From Syntrophaceae bacterium UBA2251 (lineage in GTDB: Bacteria; Desulfobacterota; Syntrophia; Syntrophales; UBA2251): a DNA stretch of 43,590 bases. The notes beneath the pieces were generated by a model. It made no database searches. It saw nothing but the letters and a program-made list of their open reading frames with translations, and was not told the origin of the DNA. Position numbers and translations under genes: made by a program. Below are positions 36,415 through 43,590 of this stretch, piece by piece. Each line of letters starts with the position of its first letter. The first letter of the stretch is position 1. The stretch is from NCBI GenBank assembly GCA_002347815.1, contig DDXV01000075.1:1-43590 (forward strand), written 5' to 3'.

Positions 36415-38574
36415 ATGCAAACATCAGACAAAAAAAGAATGTTAATTACAGGCATCAGCGGATTGCTCGGGAATAATCTTGCCTGTTATTTCAGGGAACA
36501 TTATGATGTTCTTGGTTTGTATAACACACACCCGGTGACAATCAGAAATATAGCGACTCAACAGGCTGATATCTTATCTTTGGATTCTTTAGAAAACGTA
36601 ATTCAAAATTTTCAACCAGACATAATTATACATTGTGCATCATTAACTGATATCGATTATTGCGAAGTCAACAAAAGTAAGACGCATTTTATAAATGTTA
36701 TAGGCACAAAGAACATTATTGACATTGTTCAGGGAACCAAAACAAAGATTATATATATCTCTTCCGATTCCGTGTATGAAGGAACCTGCGGGAATTATTC
36801 TGAAGATGATCAGGTAAACCCTCAAAACCACTATGGACTGACTAAATATGAAGGTGAACTGGAGGCCCTTAAGAAAGCAGACTCTCTTATTTTAAGGACC
36901 AATATATTTGGTTGGAATATACAAGATAAGTTCAGCATAGCTGAATGGATACTTCATGAATTGACTCAGAAAAACGAGATCAAAGGGTTTCAAGACGCTT
37001 ATTTCTCGTCTATATATACTTTTGATCTTGCTGAAGTACTGCATAGGGCGATTAATAGGAATTTGTCTGGAGTATATAATTGTGGAAGCAGCGATTCAAC
37101 ATCAAAATATGAATTTGCGTTAATGATTGCTGACTTATTTCAACTGGACAAGAACCATGTGTGCCCAATCTCTATCGATGAGTTTCCATTTAGGGCTAAA
37201 AGAGGTAAAAATCTTTCTCTAAATATCAGCAAAATATCTAAGGATATAGATTTCACACTTCCTTTAATTGGAGATACTGTGAAAGCCTTCTACTCTGATT
37301 GTCAGAATGGTATTAGAAATAAATTAGGGAGTAGAAAGATACTGCATGGAAGTGAAAATCGTTCCTTGAGTTACGGAAAACAATTTATTGATGAGAATGA
37401 CGTCCAGGCCGTCATCGATATTTTAAACTCGCCATTTCTAACTCAGGGGCCCGTTGTAGTGGAGTTTGAGAATGCTTTGTGCGTGAAGACAGACGCCTCT
37501 TATGCAGTAGCATGTAATTCGGGCACCTCAGGATTGCATATCGCCTGCATGGCTGCCGGTGTTGGACCCGGTGATGAGGTTGTGACATCGCCTGTGACTT
37601 TCGTGGCGTCAGCAAATTGTGCAGTCTATTGCGGTGCAAAGCCAGTGTTTGCGGATATTGATTCACAAACCTATAACATGTCACCAGTAGAGCTGGAGAA
37701 AAAAATAACAGGGAAAACGCGTGCCGTTATCCCTGTTCATTTTGCCGGACAGAGTTGTGATATGGAGAGCATTAAGAATATAGTGACGCAGGCTGAAAAG
37801 AAATACGGGAGAAAAATCTTTATTATTGAAGATGCCTGTCACGCACTCGGTTCCGAATATAAAGGAACGAAGGTTGGGTCATGCCGGTACGCTGATATGG
37901 CTGTCACAAGCTTTCATCCGGTCAAGCACATTACTACGGGCGAAGGTGGGGCAGTATTTACAGCGGACAAAATGCTGGATGGAAAATTACGAAAACTCCG
38001 TTCACATGGTATAACAAGTAATCCAAGCGAGTTTCTAAATTATGATATTGCATTTCAATCGGTTGGCGAAACAAACCACTCTTCAGTTAATCCGTGGTAT
38101 TATGAGCAGGTAACACTAGGTTACAACTATCGCATTACTGATATTCAGTGTGCCCTTGGATTGTCACAACTGAAAAAGCTCGAAGCCTTTAAAAAAAGGC
38201 GCCGTGAGCTTGTGAATTTTTATAATAAAAGTTTCTCAGGGTTGGAAAACATAAAAACTCCTTATGAAGCTGGAGATTGTCTAAGCAACTTTCACCTTTA
38301 TGTGCTTCTGTTTGAGTTTGAAGAAATCGGCATGAGCAGGGCTGCCCTGATGAAAAGATTGAAAGAAAAAAACATTCAAACACAGGTTCATTATATACCT
38401 GTACATCTGCAGTCATTTTACAGAAAAAACTTTGGGACTACCTGGGGACACTTTCCTAAGGCCGAAAGTTATTACACAAAATGTCTTTCCATCCCCTTGC
38501 ATCCATCCTTGAGTGACGATGATGCCGGAAGAGTGGTTGATGAAATCATAAAATTAACGGGGAAAAACTTATGA
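36415..38574 (+). CDS. Fused RmlD-like SDR and PseC-like sugar aminotransferase
   Basis: This AT-rich gene encodes about 719 aa with two enzymes. Residues 1-305 form an extended SDR of RmlD type: TGISGLLG NAD(P) loop at 12-19, SSDSVYEG, and Tyr140-x-x-x-Lys144 in YGLTK. From about residue 330 a DegT/DnrJ/EryC1 aminotransferase follows, opening LSYGKQFIDENDVQAVIDIL and carrying PLP-Lys504 in SFHPVKHITTGEGG, as in PseC. The fusion would place a nucleotide-sugar keto-reductase and a 4-aminotransferase on one chain. The start is uncertain: ATG 36367 has GGCGGAG 4 bases upstream, ATG 36415 best fits the SDR, and the frame is open from 36343. It overlaps the next gene by 4 bases. Base use differs sharply from its neighbours and suggests transfer. 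Confidence 0.9.
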   Translation: MQTSDKKRMLITGISGLLGNNLACYFREHYDVLGLYNTHPVTIRNIATQQADILSLDSLENVIQNFQPDIIIHCASLTDIDYCEVNKSKTHFINVIGTKNIIDIVQGTKTKIIYISSDSVYEGTCGNYSEDDQVNPQNHYGLTKYEGELEALKKADSLILRTNIFGWNIQDKFSIAEWILHELTQKNEIKGFQDAYFSSIYTFDLAEVLHRAINRNLSGVYNCGSSDSTSKYEFALMIADLFQLDKNHVCPISIDEFPFRAKRGKNLSLNISKISKDIDFTLPLIGDTVKAFYSDCQNGIRNKLGSRKILHGSENRSLSYGKQFIDENDVQAVIDILNSPFLTQGPVVVEFENALCVKTDASYAVACNSGTSGLHIACMAAGVGPGDEVVTSPVTFVASANCAVYCGAKPVFADIDSQTYNMSPVELEKKITGKTRAVIPVHFAGQSCDMESIKNIVTQAEKKYGRKIFIIEDACHALGSEYKGTKVGSCRYADMAVTSFHPVKHITTGEGGAVFTADKMLDGKLRKLRSHGITSNPSEFLNYDIAFQSVGETNHSSVNPWYYEQVTLGYNYRITDIQCALGLSQLKKLEAFKKRRRELVNFYNKSFSGLENIKTPYEAGDCLSNFHLYVLLFEFEEIGMSRAALMKRLKEKNIQTQVHYIPVHLQSFYRKNFGTTWGHFPKAESYYTKCLSIPLHPSLSDDDAGRVVDEIIKLTGKNL

Positions 38575-39887
38575 ATATTCAGAAAAGTCTTGCAATGCAA
38601 GAGAGAGCTAAACAAGTCATCCCAGGTATGACCCAGCTCCTATCAAAACGCCCGGACATGTTTTCCTACGGGGTCTGGCCCGGATATTTCAGCAGGGCGA
38701 AGGGAGTCGAAGTCTGGGACCTGGACGGGAACCGCTACATCGACATGAGCATCGCGGGCATCGGTGCCAATGTCCTGGGTTACGCCGATCCTGATGTGGA
38801 TGCGGCTGTCCGCGCGGCCATCGACGCGGGAACCAACTCTTCCCTAAACTGTCCGGAGGAAGTCGAGCTGGCGGAACTCCTGTGCTCGCTCCACCCGTGG
38901 GCGCAAATGGTGCGCTATGCGAGAACTGGCGGAGAGTCGATGGCTGTGGCCGTCCGCATTGCCCGAGCCCACAGAGGGAAGGACACGGTTGCATTCTGCG
39001 GCTATCACGGATGGCACGACTGGTACCTGGCTGCTAACCTAGGAACGGAAAACGCCTTGGGCGAGCATCTGATTGCGGGGCTGAACCCTGCCGGTGTCCC
39101 TCGCGGGCTGGCTGGAACCGTTCTGCCGTTCCGCTACAATCACCTCGAGGAATTGAATGCGATTGTCGATCGGCACCGGGACGACCTGGCGGCGATCGTG
39201 ATGGAGCCCATTCGCGGCGTGGAGCCGGAAGAAGGGTTTTTGGAGGGCGTCAGGGACCTGGCCGACCGATCGGGTGCCGTCCTGATCGTCGACGAGATTT
39301 CGGCGGGACTGCGGATGAATTCAGGCGGAGCCCATCTGGTTCTCGGTCTGGAGCCCGACATGGCCGTCTTTTCAAAGGCGCTGGGGAACGGGTATCCCAT
39401 CGCAGCGATCATCGGCAAGAGCGAAGTCATGGAGTCGGCGCAGAGAACGTTCATCAGCAGTACCTATTGGACTGAGAGGATCGGGCCCGCAGCGGCATTG
39501 GCGACCTTGAAAAAGCATCAGCGATTGAATGCTGGTGCTCGTTTGATGGAAATCGGTCGGCTGGTGCAGGCAGGCTGGAAAAGAATTGCCGAGGCAAGCG
39601 GCCTGGAAATCGAAATCGGGGGCATTCCACCCCTGAGCCACTTTTCCTTCCGGCATGAAAACGCGCTTTCTCTGAAGGCGTTGTTCGTTCAGCTCATGCT
39701 CGAAAAGGGATTCCTGGCCTCGACGCTGTTCTATGCCATGTATAGCCACGAGGAAGCGCACGTTACGTGCTACATCGACGCCGCGGGCGAGGTTATGGCG
39801 GAGATCCGTCAAACGCTGGACCGGGGTGATATGGAAAAGCGCCTGCAGGGAAATCCTGCGAGCAGCGGTTTCAAGAGGATTGCATAA
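38571..39887 (+). CDS. Class III (glutamate-1-semialdehyde aminomutase-like) aminotransferase
   Basis: This 438-aa PLP enzyme is of GSAM/HemL type. It shows WDLDGNRYIDMSIAGIG, the ARTGGESMAVAVRIAR cofactor region, GYHGWHDWY, VDEISAGLRMN and PLP-Lys269 in VFSKALGNGYPIAAIIG. Its place among sugar genes argues against haem synthesis and for amination or isomerisation of a sugar or small aldehyde. Start ATG overlaps the preceding stop (ATGA). The first 25 codons are AT-rich like the gene upstream and the rest GC-rich, so a composition boundary lies near 38640. Confidence 0.88.
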   Translation: MNIQKSLAMQERAKQVIPGMTQLLSKRPDMFSYGVWPGYFSRAKGVEVWDLDGNRYIDMSIAGIGANVLGYADPDVDAAVRAAIDAGTNSSLNCPEEVELAELLCSLHPWAQMVRYARTGGESMAVAVRIARAHRGKDTVAFCGYHGWHDWYLAANLGTENALGEHLIAGLNPAGVPRGLAGTVLPFRYNHLEELNAIVDRHRDDLAAIVMEPIRGVEPEEGFLEGVRDLADRSGAVLIVDEISAGLRMNSGGAHLVLGLEPDMAVFSKALGNGYPIAAIIGKSEVMESAQRTFISSTYWTERIGPAAALATLKKHQRLNAGARLMEIGRLVQAGWKRIAEASGLEIEIGGIPPLSHFSFRHENALSLKALFVQLMLEKGFLASTLFYAMYSHEEAHVTCYIDAAGEVMAEIRQTLDRGDMEKRLQGNPASSGFKRIA

Positions 39888-39888
39888 T

Positions 39889-40788
39889 TTGGAGCAGGCA
39901 GCGGGCGATCGACTGGTTTTGGGAACCGCTCAGCTGGGAATGGCCTATGGCGTGGCCAACAGGACGGGACGTCCCGACCGGTCCGAAGCGGTCGGCATCG
40001 TCGGAGAGGCATGGGAAAGCGGGATTCGTGAGTTCGACACGGCCCAGGCTTACGGGGACAGCGAACGCGTCCTCGGGGAATCGCTGCGCCACCTGAATAT
40101 TGCCGGCCAGGCAAACGTCATCACAAAGTTTCACCCGTCCCTGGATCACCTCAGTTCCGCTGTGCTCGAAAACTCCCTTCAGGAATCCCGGACGAGACTC
40201 GGAGTCACCCGGATTCATGGCGTGCTTCTCCACAGAGAAGAAATGCTGGATCTGTGGAATCGAGGTTTGGCGGAGATATGCTTGAAATTCGTTGCGCAGG
40301 GGCTGGTCGGCAAGGTGGGTGTCTCCGTATATTCACCGCAGCGGGCGGTTGAAGCCATCAAAACGGAGGGTATTGATATCGTTCAGGTACCGACGAACAT
40401 CCTGGACAGGAGATTTGAAAAGGCCGGTGTCTTCGAACAGGCAGAGGCGAGAAACAAGGATTTGTACGTGAGGAGCATTTTCCTTCAGGGGTTGGTTTTG
40501 ATGAAGGCTCAGGAATTGCCGGCGCGCATGTCCTTTGCCGCGCCGGTCGTAGAAAGGATCGAGGCGCTCGCCGGCGAGTTCGGTTTCACGCGGCATGAGA
40601 TGGCCGTCGCCTACATCCGGTCCGGATTGCCCGGGACGAAGGTCGTGTTCGGAGCGGAAACGAGGCGGCAGGTCAGGGAAAACATCGCGGCGTGGCTCAA
40701 AGAGGGCCCCCCGTCGCTGCTGCAGAAGATCAGGGATGACTTTCCGGATGTGGGCGAGTGCGTGCTGAGCCCGCATCTGTGGGCCTGA
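39889..40788 (+). CDS. Aldo/keto reductase family protein
   Basis: This protein of about 299 aa has the NAD(P)H-dependent aldo/keto reductase barrel. LVLGTAQLGMAYGVANRTGR opens it. FDTAQAYGDSERVLGE carries the Asp and Tyr of the catalytic set, TKFHPS the Lys, and VLLHREE the His region. VGKVGVSVYSPQRAVEA follows. TTG at 39889 is chosen as start because AAGAGGA lies 9 bases upstream; no ATG is near. It follows the aminotransferase stop directly. Such reductases accompany cytidylyltransferase and NeuB genes in flagellin or capsule sugar loci. The substrate is unknown. Confidence 0.88.
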   Translation: MEQAAGDRLVLGTAQLGMAYGVANRTGRPDRSEAVGIVGEAWESGIREFDTAQAYGDSERVLGESLRHLNIAGQANVITKFHPSLDHLSSAVLENSLQESRTRLGVTRIHGVLLHREEMLDLWNRGLAEICLKFVAQGLVGKVGVSVYSPQRAVEAIKTEGIDIVQVPTNILDRRFEKAGVFEQAEARNKDLYVRSIFLQGLVLMKAQELPARMSFAAPVVERIEALAGEFGFTRHEMAVAYIRSGLPGTKVVFGAETRRQVRENIAAWLKEGPPSLLQKIRDDFPDVGECVLSPHLWA

Positions 40789-40864
40789 GGACGGGCCGGG
40801 TTGTCGATTTCCGAGGATCTCCCGGCCAGGCAAGCGATCGAGTATGCCTTCTGAGAGGGAAACC

Positions 40865-41557
40865 ATGCGGATTGCGATCATCCCCGCGCGAGGTGGAAGC
40901 AAGAGGATTCCGAAGAAGAACATCATGCCCTTCTGCGGAAAACCGATGATCTGGTATTCCATCCGGGCAGCGAAGGAATCGGGCCTGTTTCAGAAGATCC
41001 ATGTCTCCACGGACTCGGAGGAGATCCGGGAGACGGTCGAGAGCATCGGCCTGCCGGTCGATTTCATGCGCGACCCGGCCCTTGCCGACGATTTCACGGG
41101 CCTTGTTCCCGTGCTCAAATGGGTCGTGGACGAGTATCGCCGCAGGGGGGAGGTCTATGACGATGTCTGCTGCATCTTCTCGGTTGCCCCCCTCCTGCAA
41201 AGCAAAGATCTCGTTGATGCGTTCGATCTGTTCCACAGGCATGAAGAGAGGTATCCGCTCCTGGTGATGACCCGCTATCCCGTGCCGATCGAGTGGGCTT
41301 TCCGCCGCGACCGGGAGGGAATCATGACGGCGGTGTCCCCCGCCCGGCTCGGCGAGCGGTCCCAGGATCTCCCGGAGGCCTATTACGAGAGCGGGCCTTT
41401 CACGATCTGGAGCAGCGCCCATCTCTCGTCCGCGGATCCGGTGTCCGGCAGGATCATCTCCTACGTGATGCCCGGGGACAAGGTCGTGGATATCGATACC
41501 CCGGAAGACCTCGCGCGTGCCGAGCTCCTGTTCCGGCTCCTGGAAAAGGGGCGGTGA
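40865..41557 (+). CDS. CMP-sugar (acylneuraminate/pseudaminate-type) cytidylyltransferase
   Basis: This 230-aa enzyme would activate a nonulosonic acid with CTP. The N-terminal IPARGGSKRIPKKNI is the diagnostic CTP-binding loop. STDSEEI, FSVAPLLQSKDLVDAF and the C-terminal VDIDTPEDLARAE match the PseF/NeuA family. The family's usual LRPTSPLR-type segment is replaced by FSVAPLLQ, as in PseF-like members. ATG at 40865 has GAGAGGGAAACC upstream. It is 76 bases after the reductase and 6 bases before the TIM-barrel gene. Confidence 0.92.
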   Translation: MRIAIIPARGGSKRIPKKNIMPFCGKPMIWYSIRAAKESGLFQKIHVSTDSEEIRETVESIGLPVDFMRDPALADDFTGLVPVLKWVVDEYRRRGEVYDDVCCIFSVAPLLQSKDLVDAFDLFHRHEERYPLLVMTRYPVPIEWAFRRDREGIMTAVSPARLGERSQDLPEAYYESGPFTIWSSAHLSSADPVSGRIISYVMPGDKVVDIDTPEDLARAELLFRLLEKGR

Positions 41558-41563
41558 CCGGTC

Positions 41564-42343
41564 ATGCCCGCGAGTGATCCGTACAGGATCGGGCTCAAGC
41601 TCTACTCCACCAATACGGATCTGATCGGCGAAGCGCGGGCCCTGAAGGGCGACTTCTTCGACTATGTCGAATTGTATGTCCTGCCGGGTTCCCATGACGA
41701 CACGGTCCGCGCCTGGCAGGAATTTGACATTCCCTACGTCATCCACGCACCGCATTCATTCCACGGGGTAAACCTCGCCCGGCGCGAGCTCTGGGAGACA
41801 AACGCCATCCACATCCGGGAAGCGCGGGACTTCGCCGATGCGCTGAATGCCGATCTCATCATCGTCCACGGAGGCAACAACGGTACAATAGAAGAAACAA
41901 TTGAACAAATAAAAATGATTAATGATGCCAGGGTGATAATTGAAAATAAACCCAGAATAGGTATTCATAATGAGGTTTGTATCGGATGGTCACCACGAGA
42001 ATTTATGCAGCTTCAGAAAGCGAATTTATCAAATGGTTTTGCCCTTGACTTCACACATGCGATTTGTGCTGCCAGAGCTATCAATACGGATGAATGGAAA
42101 TTCATCAATTCACTGCTAGTATTTGAACCGAAAATATTCCACTTATCTGATATTGATAGCACGTCAATACAAGATATGCATTTGAATCTTGGTCATGGCA
42201 CACTGAATATCGCTAAAATATTGTCCTTAATCCCAGACAATGGATTTATAACAATAGAAACACCGAGACGTGTATTAGAAAATCTGAGTGAATATGTGGC
42301 TGATGTAAAATATGTACAATCAATGATGCCTAATAATGATTGA
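41564..42343 (+). CDS. TIM-barrel protein of the sugar isomerase / AP-endonuclease 2 family (mosaic gene)
   Basis: This 259-aa protein has the xylose-isomerase-like barrel: RIGLKLYSTN at the start, VIHAPHSFHGVN, LIIVHGGNNG, IIENKPRIG, ALDFTHAICAA, FHLSDIDS, and LGHGTLNI near the end. His, Glu and Asp at strand ends are in the usual metal-binding places. The reaction is unknown; isomerisation or epimerisation of a sugar intermediate is plausible. About codon 105 the DNA changes from 60% GC (41821-41880) to 30% GC (41881-41940) with the frame intact, so the gene seems to be a recombinant of two sources joined at the conserved HGG segment. Confidence 0.85.
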   Translation: MPASDPYRIGLKLYSTNTDLIGEARALKGDFFDYVELYVLPGSHDDTVRAWQEFDIPYVIHAPHSFHGVNLARRELWETNAIHIREARDFADALNADLIIVHGGNNGTIEETIEQIKMINDARVIIENKPRIGIHNEVCIGWSPREFMQLQKANLSNGFALDFTHAICAARAINTDEWKFINSLLVFEPKIFHLSDIDSTSIQDMHLNLGHGTLNIAKILSLIPDNGFITIETPRRVLENLSEYVADVKYVQSMMPNND

Positions 42344-42364
42344 TTCAAAATTGGATCTGAAAGT

Positions 42365-43417
42365 ATGAAGAAATTAATAAATTTAAATGGTTCTCTTGTC
42401 GGTAAATGTCATCCCTGTTACATAATTGCAGAGATCGGCTCTAATCATAACAGGAACCTTGCAAAGGCAAAACAACTCATCGATGTAGCAAAGGAATCTG
42501 GTTGTGATGCTGTAAAATTACAATCTTACACTGCAGACGGCATATACTCTGTCTATACACCACGAATATCGGAGATGGAAGGAAGAAGCAGAAAAGGAGA
42601 GACACCCTATGAGTTGATAAAGAGGATTGAAATGCCCTTAGAATGGCACTCGGTTCTCAAAGATTACTGCGACTCTGTCGGGATTACTTTTTCTTCGACT
42701 CCCTTTGATGAAAGAATGGTAGATATTTTGGAATCAGTGAATGTCCCATTCTATAAGGTGGCATCCTATGAAATAACCCATTATCCAATGTTGCGAAAAA
42801 TAGCACGAATTGGCAAGCCCGTGATCTTGTCGACAGGAAACAGCGGATTGGAAGATATCGAACGTGCAGTCAATCTTCTCGAGGGCGAAGGCCTTCACGA
42901 TTATGCCCTCCTTCACTGCGTCAGTCAGTATCCTGCCCTATACGAAGATGTCAATCTGAAGTGTATGCTTACGCTTGAGACAGCATTCAACTGTGTCGTG
43001 GGTTTTTCCGATCATACAACAGATTATCTGTCATCAGTGGCAGCCGTAGCTATGGGAGCGTCCATCATTGAAAAGCACATAACACTCAATAAAAAGGACT
43101 CCGGTCCGGATCACCCTTTTTCACTTGAGCCTAAGGAACTGAAAAAATTTATTCGCGCGGTAAGAGACACGGAATTGCTGCTTGGCACCTCAGTAAAGAA
43201 AGTCCGAGAGAGCGAAGAGGAGAATCACCGGATTGGCAGGCGAAGCATTATTGCCGCAAAAGACATCAAGGCCGGCAGTGTGATCACTCTTGAAAGTATC
43301 GTGATCAAGCGGCCGGCTTTGGGTTTGCATCCGTGTCTTATTGACGTTGTGGTCGGCAAGAGAGCAATTAAGGATATTCCTAAAGACATGTGGATTACAT
43401 GGGACTGTTTATTGTAA
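42365..43417 (+). CDS. NeuB/PseI-type nonulosonic acid synthase
   Basis: This 350-aa enzyme condenses a six-carbon amino sugar with phosphoenolpyruvate to make a nine-carbon sialic-acid-like sugar. It has CYIIAEIGSNHNRNLAKAKQ, DAVKLQSY, FSSTPFDERMVDIL, VPFYKVASYEITH, VILSTGNS, LLHCVSQYPA, VGFSDHTTD and EKHITLNKKDSGPDHPFSLE, all family hallmarks. A C-terminal antifreeze-like SAF domain starts near residue 285 (RRSIIAAKDIKAGSVITLE). ATG at 42365 lacks a strong Shine-Dalgarno, with only GGATCTGAAAG upstream. It is AT-rich like the second half of the preceding gene. Confidence 0.93.
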   Translation: MKKLINLNGSLVGKCHPCYIIAEIGSNHNRNLAKAKQLIDVAKESGCDAVKLQSYTADGIYSVYTPRISEMEGRSRKGETPYELIKRIEMPLEWHSVLKDYCDSVGITFSSTPFDERMVDILESVNVPFYKVASYEITHYPMLRKIARIGKPVILSTGNSGLEDIERAVNLLEGEGLHDYALLHCVSQYPALYEDVNLKCMLTLETAFNCVVGFSDHTTDYLSSVAAVAMGASIIEKHITLNKKDSGPDHPFSLEPKELKKFIRAVRDTELLLGTSVKKVRESEEENHRIGRRSIIAAKDIKAGSVITLESIVIKRPALGLHPCLIDVVVGKRAIKDIPKDMWITWDCLL

Positions 43418-43590
43418 GTATCTTATTTCTTAAATTATGAGCCAATTGCAAAAGTCGAAATTAAGCTTAATTTACCTTCGCCGGCACATGAAGCACGGTG
43501 CTGACCCGACCCCGGATTTCAATATTAAACGGAGGGCGACAGCCATCCACAATAAATTACATAAATAGTCAGCGATGTCCGGTTAGGAAC
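43418..43590. other. Window end, no gene recognised
   Basis: The final 173 bases, AT-rich at first and then mixed, contain no open frame with a plausible start. No terminator or transposon end could be confirmed before the window stops. Confidence 0.4.

Noticed and set aside
38571..39887. hemL (glutamate-1-semialdehyde aminomutase for haem synthesis)
   Set aside because: The fold is the same, but the gene overlaps a sugar aminotransferase gene and is followed by CMP-sugar genes; the haem assignment is not supported by context.

Overview
The window is GC-rich, densely packed bacterial DNA. Its gene content is that of an anaerobic, fatty-acid-oxidising Gram-negative organism: ADP-forming and AMP-forming acyl-CoA synthetases, a cobalamin-dependent acyl-CoA mutase, ETF next to a membrane FeS ETF:quinone oxidoreductase, acyl-CoA dehydrogenase, crotonase, two thiolases, porins and an LpxL-type acyltransferase. 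This resembles syntrophic or sulfate-reducing Desulfobacterota (Syntrophales-like). That placement is inference from gene content; there is no rRNA in the window.

Region 1 (494-7087, + strand) is a coenzyme-B12 mutase operon: mutase large subunit, separate B12-binding subunit, MeaB chaperone GTPase and CobO adenosyltransferase. It is followed by a broken PAS gene and a broken ADP-forming acyl-CoA synthetase. The large subunit carries Phe89 and Gln207 where methylmalonyl-CoA mutase has Tyr89 and Arg207. This is the pair described for isobutyryl-CoA mutase, so the usual label 'methylmalonyl-CoA mutase' is probably wrong.

Region 2 (7154-17361) is mixed: ribF, tRNA-Leu(CAG), an outer-membrane protein with four 39-bp tandem repeats, a second and intact ADP-forming synthetase with the opposite domain order, a Nudix hydrolase, a divergent PEP-carboxykinase-like protein, a porin, and a 1.17-kb gene-free leader before acs.

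Region 3 (17362-32519) is the energy and beta-oxidation block. On the + strand it holds acs, etfB, etfA, the ETF:quinone oxidoreductase and a fatty acyl-CoA ligase. On the - strand an operon encodes an AMP-ligase lacking its C-terminal catalytic lysine, two thiolases, enoyl-CoA hydratase and a short-chain acyl-CoA dehydrogenase. With region 1 this could make a near-complete route isobutyryl-CoA to butyryl-CoA to crotonyl-CoA to acetyl-CoA to acetate. The 3-hydroxybutyryl-CoA dehydrogenase is not in the window.

Region 4 (32520-35490) holds a DUF2147 periplasmic protein, folD and a lipid A-type acyltransferase.

Region 5 (35743-43590) is a surface-polysaccharide locus headed by a MarR-type EPS-associated regulator. 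It encodes a fused SDR/PseC-like aminotransferase, a class III aminotransferase, an aldo/keto reductase, a CMP-sugar cytidylyltransferase, a TIM-barrel protein and a NeuB/PseI-type synthase. This is a non-canonical nonulosonic-acid-like set. Base composition is strongly mosaic: AT-rich about 36340-38640, GC-rich to about 41880, then AT-rich again, and the second switch falls inside a gene.
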